From Leptolyngbya sp. BC1307 (lineage in GTDB: Bacteria > Cyanobacteriota > Cyanobacteriia > Phormidesmidales > Phormidesmidaceae), in assembly GCF_002286735.1 (NCBI RefSeq), contig NZ_NRTA01000001.1, positions 62,001-126,000 on the forward strand: 64,000 nucleotides of DNA. The letters run 5' to 3'. Numbering within the stretch: position 1 is the stretch's first letter; the number at the start of each line of letters is the position of its first letter. The translations under genes were made by a program, and so were the position numbers. The notes beneath the pieces are model-generated. The model did not search any database. It was not told the origin of the DNA and saw nothing but the letters and a program-made list of their open reading frames with translations. Shown in pieces: positions 28,614 through 38,169 of the stretch.

Positions 28614-28967
28614 ATGAAGCAAGTCAATTTCGTAGTGATTTTCGTAATCTGTCTGGCGCTGGTGCTCTTTGGCATTGAAAACACAACGCCCTCGGTGATT
28701 CACATTGTCCAAGGTGTCGATTTTGAAGCGCCTTTAAGCGTAGAGCTGATTGTGGCTGCTGGCATTGGGGCGACGCTGGCCTGGGTGTTTAGCGTGTGGG
28801 TGCATTTGCAGGGCGTAGCTCAGAAAAATCCTGAGGTGCAGCAGCGAGAAGTGCGAATTCAGCAGCTAGAAGAAGATGTCGAGCGCTACCGGGTAGAGCT
28901 AGAGCAGCTACCCATGCTGCCTCAGGCCAATGGTCAGGCAGAGACGGATGAAGCCTATGTGCAGTAG
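28614..28967 (+). CDS. LapA/DUF1049 family membrane protein
   Basis: Two TM segments, IENTTPSVIHIVQG, C-terminal coiled coil. Confidence 0.75.
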   Translation: MKQVNFVVIFVICLALVLFGIENTTPSVIHIVQGVDFEAPLSVELIVAAGIGATLAWVFSVWVHLQGVAQKNPEVQQREVRIQQLEEDVERYRVELEQLPMLPQANGQAETDEAYVQ

Positions 28968-28992
28968 AGCCTATGTGCAATAGAACCTATGT
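28953..28992. repeat. 16-bp tandem repeat x2.5 spanning stop of DUF1049 gene and start of scpA
   Basis: gcctatgtgcagtaga/gcctatgtgcaataga/acctatgt; scpA ATG at 28989 lies in third copy. Confidence 0.92.
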
Positions 28993-29849
28993 CTGATTCA
29001 CTCGCTCAGGGCGCGATCGCCTTTCTGATTGACTTGGCCGAAAAGGGAGAAATCGACCCTTGGGATGTGCAGGTGATTGACGTGATCGACCGCTTCCTGA
29101 AGACGTTAACCGAGCAGCCGATTGTCAAGCAGCCGCTGGGTCAGGGCCGGTCTTCCTATGAGTCGAGCTTGTCAGAGTCCGGGCAGGCTTTTTTATACGC
29201 CTCAATGCTGGTGCTGCTCAAGGCTGATACGCTGGTGCGCCACGAGCTAGTGCCAGAAGAGACCCTGGATGACGACTGCTTTGACGAGGAGCCCGATGCC
29301 GATACGAGCGAGCTGCCGCGTAACCTGGAGCAGCACATTCATCGGCGGGCAGTGGCCCCACCGCCCGCTAAACGTCAGGTGACACTCAATGAACTGATTG
29401 GCCAGCTAGAAGCGATCGCCGCTGCCATGTCAGAACCGGCCAGGGTGCGATCGCCTCAGCCCAAGCCTCACTCCAGGCGGGAGGCCGTCAGAGCGATCGC
29501 TCAGCTCGCCCATCAGGAAAACCTGAACGAAATTGCCGACGCCCTGAATGACTTTTTAGAGCGACATTGGGACGATGTCTTTGAAGATGCCGTCAACTGG
29601 ATGGACTTTGAGAAGCTGCTAGAACACTGGGCCAGCTTTCGCCCCGAGCTATTAGGCGGCCCGATCAAAGGCGAACTCTCCGATGCCGAGTATCGGCACG
29701 AAAAAGTTGGCGTCTTTTGGGGACTATTGTTTTTGACTTCTCAGTCGAAAGTAGAGCTGTTACAAGAAAACTTTTATCAAGACTTAAAGGTACGTCAGCT
29801 CAATGAAGCGACTCTGGCAGAAATACCGGCTTATGTTTTGCCAGATTAA
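28989..29849 (+). CDS. scpA: Segregation and condensation protein A
   Basis: FLIDLAEKGEIDPWDVQVIDVIDRFL; FLYASMLVLLKADTL. Confidence 0.88.
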   Translation: MSDSLAQGAIAFLIDLAEKGEIDPWDVQVIDVIDRFLKTLTEQPIVKQPLGQGRSSYESSLSESGQAFLYASMLVLLKADTLVRHELVPEETLDDDCFDEEPDADTSELPRNLEQHIHRRAVAPPPAKRQVTLNELIGQLEAIAAAMSEPARVRSPQPKPHSRREAVRAIAQLAHQENLNEIADALNDFLERHWDDVFEDAVNWMDFEKLLEHWASFRPELLGGPIKGELSDAEYRHEKVGVFWGLLFLTSQSKVELLQENFYQDLKVRQLNEATLAEIPAYVLPD

Positions 29850-29942
29850 CTTAACGCCATAGCACCCATTTGATATCTTTTCTTGAAGTGTTTAGAAAGG
29901 CCGTTATCGCTGAAACCAGCCAGGAATCATGCAGGAGTGAGA

Positions 29943-30380
29943 TTAGCGTTCTTGCGGATCGTCAGTGCTTCGCATATCCAAAAGATCCTCTTTGGAAAAG
30001 AATTGGCCGATTCTTTCGGGCAGCAAATCGTTAAGTGGGCTCTCTCTCCGATAGGTATTTTCAGCGGTGTCTTTACTATTAGGGTTGTTTTCGTTGTTTT
30101 TAATCGCCTGCTTTACGATAGGACGCATAGATTCGCCGTAGTGCTCGACGGTTTTCTCCCCACGGGCTTTATCCATCTCATAATCAACGCTGTAGGCGAT
30201 TAAAGTACGATTGGTCGGAGCAGCGCTCTGTCCCACCACAGGGCTACCTTCTAAACTGCCTGTAGAGCTGCTAAAAAGACTGGCGATCGCCACAAAGCTA
30301 ATCACAAACGCTATTGTCACCTTCACAAACTGACTGCCATGCCATTGGAAACCCATACTATCTTTTGATTGATCCATCAT
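29943..30380 (-). CDS. Hypothetical single-TM protein
   Basis: N-terminal TM VTIAFVISFVAIASLFSSS then polar domain. Confidence 0.5.
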   Translation of the reverse strand: MMDQSKDSMGFQWHGSQFVKVTIAFVISFVAIASLFSSSTGSLEGSPVVGQSAAPTNRTLIAYSVDYEMDKARGEKTVEHYGESMRPIVKQAIKNNENNPNSKDTAENTYRRESPLNDLLPERIGQFFSKEDLLDMRSTDDPQER

Positions 30381-30547
30381 GGTTTAAGCTTAAGCCTCAC
30401 TTGAGCGAACTTCTCTAGATAACTTAACTGTAAACTAGCGACGTTGGGGCTGATAGTACCGGGTAGTGAAGGAAGCGAATCTGTCAGATCTGGGTATCCC
30501 AATTGGCTTGAAGGAGGATCAAGGTAACCTCCCCCCTCCTGCTTTTC

Positions 30548-30775
30548 TTAAGCCTCCTGGAATAAGACTTCCAGTTCTTCTACCCCTTGCCTGAATCGCT
30601 CTCTGCGAGCGCTTAGAGACACGAATTCTGCCATCCGCGATCGCAGCCTCAAAAAGTTGCCCACCTCACCAATTGCTCGGCAGAACCGCTGCGCAGCCTC
30701 GAACTCGCAAAATCCCAGTGTAAGAGGGCTTGCTTGATAGAGAATGCCCTCTATAATCTCGCGTTTTGTCCAGCT
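30548..30775 (-). pseudogene. 75-codon open frame without ATG; possible gene remnant or alternative-start small ORF
   Basis: REIIEGILYQASPLTLGFCEFEAAQRFCRAIGEVGNFLRLRSRMAEFVSLSARRERFRQGVEELEVLFQEA*. Confidence 0.3.
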
Positions 30776-30781
30776 TCAGAT

Positions 30782-31714
30782 CTAGATAGCAGATTGAGAG
30801 GTGCTCTGCTTAGTATTTGCTAGAGCTGAGCGCAAGTCTCCGTTTTGCTCTGCTAAAGCCGTTTCTGCAGTCTGCTGATCTACGCTGGTTAGATGCATCA
30901 CTAGGGCCACCTTCACCTGCAAGCCACTCCGCTCTAGCAGATCGCCCGCCTCAGTTCGATCTAAATCAGTGAGGTCACAAAGAATGCGGATGGCGCGATC
31001 GCGTAGCTTCGTATTCGTCACCGCCACATCGACCATGCGGTTGCCATAGACCTTGCCGAGCTTTACCATCACCCCTGTAGACAAAATATTCAGCGCCAGC
31101 TTAGTCACCGTCCCCGCCTTCAGCCGAGTAGATCCGGCTAGCACCTCTGGCCCCACGATTAGCCGAATATCGACATCCGCCTCTACCGGTACCTGCTCAG
31201 CAGGGACACAGGCCATAAAGATGGTGTCCGCGCCGCACTGCTTTGCCGCTCGTAGCGCCCCGTGGACATAAGGCGTGGTACCGCCCGCTGTGATGCCGAC
31301 GACCACATCGCGCCGGGTGACTTTGTGATCGATGATGGTTTCTGCCCCAGCTTCCGCTTCGTCTTCTAGCGCTTCTGAACTGCGCAGTAGCGACGCAGCC
31401 CCACCGGCAATAATGCCCTGCACTAGCTCCGGTGGCGTGCAAAAAGTAGGCGGACATTCAGCCGCATCGAGTACGCCTAGCCGACCGCTGGTGCCTGCCC
31501 CGACGTAAAACAGTCTGCCGCCGTCTCTCAGGGAAGCGGCTGTGAGGTTAATGGCCTGCGCTAGGGCTGTTCTGGCGTGAGCGATCGCCTCCACCGTCCG
31601 CTGGTCTTCCCGGTTAAAGACATCTACCAGTTCTAAAGTAGAGAGCTGATCCAGGTTCCGACTGTGAGGATTATTTTGCTCTGTGAGTAAGTGCCCGCGA
31701 TTGATATCAGTCAT
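30782..31714 (-). CDS. murQ: N-acetylmuramic acid 6-phosphate etherase
   Basis: FYVGAGTSGRLGVLDAAECPPTF, GIIAGG, VGITAGGTTPYVHGAL, KLALNILST. Confidence 0.95.
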   Translation of the reverse strand: MTDINRGHLLTEQNNPHSRNLDQLSTLELVDVFNREDQRTVEAIAHARTALAQAINLTAASLRDGGRLFYVGAGTSGRLGVLDAAECPPTFCTPPELVQGIIAGGAASLLRSSEALEDEAEAGAETIIDHKVTRRDVVVGITAGGTTPYVHGALRAAKQCGADTIFMACVPAEQVPVEADVDIRLIVGPEVLAGSTRLKAGTVTKLALNILSTGVMVKLGKVYGNRMVDVAVTNTKLRDRAIRILCDLTDLDRTEAGDLLERSGLQVKVALVMHLTSVDQQTAETALAEQNGDLRSALANTKQSTSQSAI

Positions 31715-31733
31715 AGTGGTCAGTCCTGGGAGT

Positions 31734-32117
31734 TTAGAGCAGCTTTTCTAACTGCTGGCGAATGCGATCCATTTCGTCTGAAGAGGAGTCGTAGACACTG
31801 CCCTGAGCGGACTCCTCAGGCGGGGCGTCCAGATTCCAGGTCGTCTCCTCTACCATTTTCTCAGGCGGCATGAGCAGCGTGCCTTCGGGGACACTGACGG
31901 CCTCGTAGCCAGCGCTCTCACAAAATTCTTCAATCTCTTCAGTTTCAAACGCTTCTACGGTCGCTGGCGGAAAATCTTGCGCCTCCAGCAACCCGCCAAA
32001 GCGGATGGCGTCATCTTCTACTTCAAACATCAGCACCAGATTGCGACCCTCCATTTGCAGCGAGTGAATTCCCTCGTTTTCAGTGCGAGCGTTAAATAAA
32101 ACGACGTAGACAGGCAT
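31734..32117 (-). CDS. DUF3110-like protein
   Basis: MPVYVVLFNARTENEGIHSLQMEGRNLVLMFEVEDDAIRFGGLLEAQDFP. Confidence 0.8.
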   Translation of the reverse strand: MPVYVVLFNARTENEGIHSLQMEGRNLVLMFEVEDDAIRFGGLLEAQDFPPATVEAFETEEIEEFCESAGYEAVSVPEGTLLMPPEKMVEETTWNLDAPPEESAQGSVYDSSSDEMDRIRQQLEKLL

Positions 32118-32246
32118 GGTTGGCTGCAGATAGATGAGTAATTAGGCGTATAGGGATCTTAAAGGATACCGCGCCGACGGCAACCGGGTACCCTGCCTAG
32201 CCGCCCTTCTGTAATAATGGGCTTTGCTTACCTTTCCTGCATTCCT

Positions 32247-34397
32247 ATGGCAACGTTCTTACTCGAAGTAGGTACTGAAGAACTCCCGGCAAGTTTTGTC
32301 AGCGAGGCGCTAGCCCAGTGGAAAGCGAAAATTCCTGCCGATCTAGAAGCGCACTATCTATCTCTAGACCCAGAGACCGGCGGGCTGGCGCTTTACGGCA
32401 CGCCCCGACGGTTAGCGGTCGTGATCAGCGGGTTAAGCGATCGCCAGCCCGACCGCGAAGAAGAAGCCAAAGGCCCCCCGGCCAAAGCCGCCTTTAAAGC
32501 TGGTAAGCCCACTAAAGCCGCTGAGGGTTTCGCCGCCTCCCGAGGCGTCGCTGTGGCGGATTTAGAAATTCGCGATACGGAGAAGGGAGAGTTTGTCTTT
32601 GTTCAGCAAAAGATTTTGGGGCGGGCGACCGCTGAGCTGCTGCAAGAATTGGTGCCTAACTGGATTTTTGGGTTAGAGGGCAATCGCTTTATGCGCTGGG
32701 GCGACGGCGATCTGCGGTTTCCCCGACCGATTCGCTGGCTGGTGACGCTGCTAGATGATCAGCTGCTGCCCGTGACGATTGAAAATGGATCTGAGGTTTG
32801 CCAGAGCGATCGCACCTCTGAAGGGCATCGCGTTCTCCATCCTGACCCGATTGAGATTAGCCAGGCGAAGGACTACGTGAGCGCCCTGCAAGCGGGCTAT
32901 GTGAGCGTTGATCCGGCAGTGCGACGAGAGACGATTTTACAGCAGGTAGCCGCCGTCGCTGAATCGGTCAGCGGTCATGCGGTCGTCAGTGAAGACTTGC
33001 TGAGCGAAGTGGTCGATTTAGTAGAATGGCCGACTGCCATCATCGGACAGTTTGACGACGAATTTTTAGCCCTGCCGCCGCAGGTAACGGTGACTGAGAT
33101 GGAGAGCCATCAGCGCTACTTTCCGGTGCGGCCCGCTGCTAACTCGGATGAGCTGCTGCCCTACTTTATTACCGTCTCTAACGGTGACCCGGCCAAGTCT
33201 GAGGCGATCGCCCGAGGCAACGAGCGCGTCATCCGAGCCCGCCTGTCTGACGGCAAATTTTTCTTCGATGCCGACCGTAAGCAGCCCCTGGAGGAATATG
33301 TGAACCGGCTGGGGAACGTCACCTTTCAAGCCCAGCTCGGATCGGTGCTCGACAAGGTTCATCGGGTGGGCAAAGTCGCCGCCCTATTGTGCAGACAGCT
33401 AGACCTGAGCGCCGAGCAGACTGAGCAAGTCGCGCGCGCTGCGCTACTGTGCAAAGCCGATCTGGTGACGCAGATGGTGGGCGAATTTCCTGAACTTCAG
33501 GGCTACATCGGCCAAAAGTATGCGCTTAGCAGCGGCGAACCTCAAGCGGTTGCCGACGCGATTTATGAGCACTATTTGCCCAAGGGCGCTGGAGATAGCT
33601 TGCCGCAGTCGCTCATCGGTCAGGTAGTCGGCATTGCCGACCGGCTCGATACGCTAGTCAGCATTTTTAGCATTGGCAAATTGCCCAAAGGCTCTACCGA
33701 TCCGTTTGCGCTGAGGCGGGCGGCTAATGCAATTGTCAATATTGTTTGGGACGCGGGCCTACCGCTGGATTTACCGGCTGTGATTGCTCAGATCGTTCAA
33801 GATTTTGCGAGCGATCGCTCAGGAGTCAGCGCCACTAAACTCACCGAGCAGCTCACTGACTTTTTTGAGCAGCGGGTGCGCAGCCTGCTGCAAGAGGATA
33901 TCGACTATGACCTGGTCAATGCGGTCTTGGGCGAAGCGGCTTATCGGCAGCGGGCGCTGGCTGATGTGCGGGATGTGCGCGATCGCGCCACCTTCCTCCA
34001 GACGATCCGCAGCGATGGCAGGCTCAGCCGCATCTACGAAACCGTCAACCGGGCCTCTAAACTCGCTGCTCAGGGCGATTTAAACACTGAAGTGCTCGAT
34101 CCGACAGGTCAGGTCAACCCGGCCCTATTCGAGCAGCCCTCAGAGCAGACCTTTTACGATAGTTTGCAAAAGCTCGTACCTCAGACCCAAGCCGCCCAAG
34201 CCGAACGCGACTACGGCAAACTGCTCACCGGTCTAGAGCAAGCCGCCCCTGCCGTCGCCGATTTCTTCGACGGGCCAACCAGCGTTTTAGTCATGGCGGA
34301 AGACCCTGACATTCGCCAAAATCGTCTCAATCTGCTGAGTCTGCTGCGCAATCATGCCCTGGTTCTGGCAGATTTTGGGGCCATTGTAAAAAGCTAA
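32247..34397 (+). CDS. glyS: Glycine--tRNA ligase subunit beta
   Basis: [61 protein letters not shown]. Confidence 0.96.
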   Translation: MATFLLEVGTEELPASFVSEALAQWKAKIPADLEAHYLSLDPETGGLALYGTPRRLAVVISGLSDRQPDREEEAKGPPAKAAFKAGKPTKAAEGFAASRGVAVADLEIRDTEKGEFVFVQQKILGRATAELLQELVPNWIFGLEGNRFMRWGDGDLRFPRPIRWLVTLLDDQLLPVTIENGSEVCQSDRTSEGHRVLHPDPIEISQAKDYVSALQAGYVSVDPAVRRETILQQVAAVAESVSGHAVVSEDLLSEVVDLVEWPTAIIGQFDDEFLALPPQVTVTEMESHQRYFPVRPAANSDELLPYFITVSNGDPAKSEAIARGNERVIRARLSDGKFFFDADRKQPLEEYVNRLGNVTFQAQLGSVLDKVHRVGKVAALLCRQLDLSAEQTEQVARAALLCKADLVTQMVGEFPELQGYIGQKYALSSGEPQAVADAIYEHYLPKGAGDSLPQSLIGQVVGIADRLDTLVSIFSIGKLPKGSTDPFALRRAANAIVNIVWDAGLPLDLPAVIAQIVQDFASDRSGVSATKLTEQLTDFFEQRVRSLLQEDIDYDLVNAVLGEAAYRQRALADVRDVRDRATFLQTIRSDGRLSRIYETVNRASKLAAQGDLNTEVLDPTGQVNPALFEQPSEQTFYDSLQKLVPQTQAAQAERDYGKLLTGLEQAAPAVADFFDGPTSVLVMAEDPDIRQNRLNLLSLLRNHALVLADFGAIVKS

Positions 34398-34424
34398 GTG
34401 AAAAGTTAGATCAAAAGCTAACCG
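34389..34424. repeat. 12-bp tandem repeat x3 duplicating the in-frame Lys-Ser-stop of glyS
   Basis: aaaagctaagtg/aaaagttagatc/aaaagctaaccg; stop TAA 34395-34397. Confidence 0.85.
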
Positions 34425-34506
34425 CTCAAGTGCATACGCTTTCCCGTATACTGACCTATCGAATTCAAAGACTGCTCAGCGCCCACACACCTTCAATCAG
34501 ATTTTC

Positions 34507-35856
34507 ATGAAAACAGCCCATGTTATCGGTCTTGGCCGATCTGGAATTGCTGCTGCGCGAGTTCTAGCTCGTCAGGGATGGCAGGTGACCTTAAGCGACC
34601 AGGGGACAGCCCGCCGCCATCAAGCCGAAGGGCAGGCGCTGCGAGATGAAGGCATCACCGTTAAGCTCAATCACAGCTTTGACCCAGAACCGGGGCTAGA
34701 TTTACTGGTCGTCAGTCCAGGCGTTCCGTGGGATGCACCGGCTTTGGTCAAGGCGCGCGATCAAGGCATCGAAACCATTGGAGAAATGGAGCTGGCCTGG
34801 CGTAGCCTATCGGATCGGCCTTGGGTGGGCATCACCGGCACTAACGGCAAAACCACAACGACAGCGCTGGTAGCTGCTATCTTCAAAGCTGCTGGGCTGC
34901 AAGCCCCCGCCTGTGGCAATATTGGCTACGCCGCTTGCGAGCTGGCGCTGACTGCCCCGCCCGACTGGGTGATCGCCGAGCTGAGCAGCTACCAAATCGA
35001 AGCTGCGCCGACACTAGCGCCGACGATTGGTCTGTGGACGACCTTCACCCCGGATCATCTCAACCGACATGAAACGGTGGAAAATTACTACCGCATCAAA
35101 GCGTCTCTGCTCGAAAAAGCGCAGACCGCCATCATCAATGGCGACGACCCCACCCTGCGGCGCAAAGCCGCCGATTACTCGCCTGACAGCCACTGGACCA
35201 GCGTGAAAGGCAAAGCCGCCCTTGCACCGCTAACGCCCGACACCTATATAGAAGACGGCTGGGTGATGCACAAAGGTGAACAAATTGTAGAAACCCGGGC
35301 GCTGCGGATGGTCGGTGAACACAACCAGCAAAATCTGCTGATGGCAGTCGCGGCAGCGCGGCTAGCGGGCATAGAGGTAGAGGCGATCGCTCAAGGCGTC
35401 TCCCGGTTTCCGGGGGTCTCTCACCGCTTAGAGCACATCTGCACCTGGCGCGGCGTAGATTTCATTAACGACAGTAAGGCGACTAACTACGATGCGGCTG
35501 AAGTGGGTCTGCGCTCAGTGGCTGGTCCGGCGGTGCTGATTGCGGGTGGTGCGGCTAAAGATGGTGATGATATTGCCTGGATCAATCAGATAAAAGCAAA
35601 AGCTGCCGCCGTCCTGTTGGTGGGTGACGCGGCTGAGGGGTTTGCGCAGCGGCTGACGGCGATGGGCTACCCTCATTGCGAAGTTGTTGAAACGATAGAT
35701 CGCGCTGTGGCTCGCAGCACCGACATTAGCAAGGCGCAGTTGATTAAAACAGTTTTGCTCTCACCGGCTTGTGCCAGCTTTGATCAGTATCCTAACTTTG
35801 AAGTTCGCGGTGATGATTTTCGTCGGGTCTGTACCAAATATTTAGGCGAGATGTAG
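34507..35856 (+). CDS. murD: UDP-N-acetylmuramoylalanine--D-glutamate ligase
   Basis: [60 protein letters not shown]. Confidence 0.96.
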   Translation: MKTAHVIGLGRSGIAAARVLARQGWQVTLSDQGTARRHQAEGQALRDEGITVKLNHSFDPEPGLDLLVVSPGVPWDAPALVKARDQGIETIGEMELAWRSLSDRPWVGITGTNGKTTTTALVAAIFKAAGLQAPACGNIGYAACELALTAPPDWVIAELSSYQIEAAPTLAPTIGLWTTFTPDHLNRHETVENYYRIKASLLEKAQTAIINGDDPTLRRKAADYSPDSHWTSVKGKAALAPLTPDTYIEDGWVMHKGEQIVETRALRMVGEHNQQNLLMAVAAARLAGIEVEAIAQGVSRFPGVSHRLEHICTWRGVDFINDSKATNYDAAEVGLRSVAGPAVLIAGGAAKDGDDIAWINQIKAKAAAVLLVGDAAEGFAQRLTAMGYPHCEVVETIDRAVARSTDISKAQLIKTVLLSPACASFDQYPNFEVRGDDFRRVCTKYLGEM

Positions 35857-36177
35857 GTAAGTGCCTGAACTGCCTGCTGTTTAAGCTTTTGGAGTCTTCG
35901 TATTTTCGCTTTGAGTGTCAAGTCACTGTGAATACCCTTATCGTTCCAGCACCTATGTAGATACAACAGTAGTCAGGTATCTTTTTTCAGGAGAATGGTG
36001 CGTGCGTGCGTTTTTGGGCTGTTCGTTTTTCGGTATTTGTTCGTTTATAGCTGTTTTGGTTTTATTGTTGGTTGATCGTAATGCTTTCAGGTCTTGGGCA
36101 GCGATTGACGAATGTGGAGATGATTGGGAGCAGTAGGCAGTCAGTACTGAAGATTTTGTGGGCTGCTTGATTTTGTT

Positions 36178-36291
36178 CTAGAAGCGGGCGATCGCCTCTA
36201 AAACTACTTCAGTGCGGCTCAGTGGGCCGGGTTCGTAGGTAAAGGGCTGAAGCTTTCCACCCGCAGCCTGAGCAGCGTAAGCCTTGATCAC
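36178..36291 (-). pseudogene. N-terminal remnant of zinc-type alcohol dehydrogenase (MDR)
   Basis: Reverse strand GTG start, AGGAGA 8 nt upstream, (M)IKAYAAQAAGGKLQPFTYEPGPLSRTEVVLEAIARF*; matches the N-terminus of YahK/CAD-like ADHs then stops. Confidence 0.6.
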
Positions 36292-36409
36292 AGTAAGATT
36301 CTCCTAACGAGTGGGCTGTCAGCCCTATTTCAGCCCTATTGTAGTGGCCCGGCTGCTAACTCAATCATTTTGCCGCGCCAGCCTTTTTTAGACCCCTACC
36401 CTACCCGCT

Positions 36410-37945
36410 ATGACTCAGCCCGACTGTATCCTTGGCATCGACATTGGCACGACTAGCACTAAGGTAGTTTTATTCAGCGCTAGCGGCGCATCGCTCGACC
36501 AGCACACCGTTGGCTATCCGCTGCTATCCGCTCAGCCCGATGTGCAAGAGCAAGACCCCGAAGAAATCTACCAGGCTGTAATCGAAAGTGTCCGCACCGT
36601 CATGCAGCGCCACCCGGCCCGACTAAAGACGCTGATGGGCCTATCTTTTAGCGCGGCCATGCACAGCCTGATCGCTGTTGATGATCGCGGTCAACTGCTG
36701 ACTTGCAGCATCACCTGGGCCGACCGTCGCAGCACGCCCTGGGTAAGCAAAGTTCGCCAGTGCTGCGACGCTCACGCTCTCTATGCTCGCACGGGTACCC
36801 CTGTTCACCCCATGTCGCCGCTGGTAAAGCTGATGTGGCTACGTCACGAACAGCCCGATCTGTTTCGGCAAGCGGCAAAATTTATCTCTATTAAAGAGTA
36901 TGTAATCCACCGCTGGTTTGCGCAATATGTGGTGGACTACTCCATTGCCAATGCGACTGGCCTATTTAATATGAAGGCGCTCGATTGGGATGCAGAAGCC
37001 TTAGCGCTGGCCGGAATTACCTCAGCGCAGCTCTCGCAGTTGGTGCCGACCACTCACATTTTGTCATCAATGACCTCAGAAGCGGCTGACAGCATGGGGC
37101 TACCGGCGAGTGTGCCGGTGGTGATTGGGGCGAGCGATGGAGCGTTGGGTAATTTGGGTATGGGCGCAATGACGCCTGATGTGGTGGCAATTACGGTGGG
37201 GACAAGCGGAGCCGTGCGCGCAATGGTAGATCGCCCCCAGACCGACCCCAAAGAACGGCTGTTTTGCTATGCCCTCACAGAAAATCACTGGGTGATTGGT
37301 GGCGCTACCAATAATGGGGGCATTATCTTGCGCTGGGTGCGTGAGCAGCTGGCTATGGCTGAGACAGATACGGCCCGGCTGTTGCAAGAGAATCCCTATG
37401 ATATTTTGACGGCGATCGCCGCCACCATCCCAGCCGGTTCTGAAGGGCTAATCTTTCATCCATACTTGGCCGGAGAGCGATCGCCCCTGTGGAATGCCAA
37501 CGCCCGAGGCAGCTTCTTTGGCTTGGGCTTGCACCATACTAAAGCTCACATGATTCGAGCGGTGCTAGAGGGGGTTGTTTATAACCTGTATATTGTTTTA
37601 ACTGCTTTGGAAGATGTAGTTGGCCCTGCTAGCAGTATTCAGGCGACCGGCGGGTTCGCCCGCTCGACGCTGTGGCGGCAAATGCTGGCAGATGTCTTTA
37701 ACCGGGTGGTGACCATTCCAGAAGTTTACGAAAGCTCATGCTTTGGCGCGGCAGTTTTGGGGCTCTACGCGCTAGAGCGCATTCCTCACCTAGAGCAGGT
37801 ATCAGAGATGATAGGAGAGAGCGATCGCCACTGCCCTATTCCTGAAAATGCTCAGCAGTATCAGGTGATGCTACCGCTATATATGCAATTGCTCGAAAGC
37901 TTTGCGCCTTTTTACGAGACTATTGCCAAGATACAGTCTACCTAG
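36410..37945 (+). CDS. FGGY-family carbohydrate kinase (gluconokinase-like)
   Basis: ILGIDIGTTSTKVVLF, TWADRRSTPWV, GASDGALGNLGMGA, YLAGERSPLWN, ATGGFARSTLWRQMLADVF. Confidence 0.9.
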   Translation: MTQPDCILGIDIGTTSTKVVLFSASGASLDQHTVGYPLLSAQPDVQEQDPEEIYQAVIESVRTVMQRHPARLKTLMGLSFSAAMHSLIAVDDRGQLLTCSITWADRRSTPWVSKVRQCCDAHALYARTGTPVHPMSPLVKLMWLRHEQPDLFRQAAKFISIKEYVIHRWFAQYVVDYSIANATGLFNMKALDWDAEALALAGITSAQLSQLVPTTHILSSMTSEAADSMGLPASVPVVIGASDGALGNLGMGAMTPDVVAITVGTSGAVRAMVDRPQTDPKERLFCYALTENHWVIGGATNNGGIILRWVREQLAMAETDTARLLQENPYDILTAIAATIPAGSEGLIFHPYLAGERSPLWNANARGSFFGLGLHHTKAHMIRAVLEGVVYNLYIVLTALEDVVGPASSIQATGGFARSTLWRQMLADVFNRVVTIPEVYESSCFGAAVLGLYALERIPHLEQVSEMIGESDRHCPIPENAQQYQVMLPLYMQLLESFAPFYETIAKIQST

Positions 37946-38169
37946 AGATCAGGGATATTCCGTTCCAGACGCATCCTGGGAAAGTCTCTAGAGTAAAAGA
38001 ATTCGTTGATTGAGGCTTTCCCAGGAATGAGCACTGTATAATTCCACTGTATGGTTCCGCTGGCCCTGGCGAGATCATTGTTGGCAGGACTCAAGGTGGT
38101 GGTGGTAGCGTTGCCTCCGTTCTCCTCCGTGACGCCGATCCGGCTTGTCGAGGGAGTGGTACTTAACCC

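Noticed and set aside
35915-36136. 73-aa plus-strand ORF between murD and the kinase
   Set aside because: Hydrophobic middle but no clear RBS and no recognisable family; insufficient support for a CDS call.
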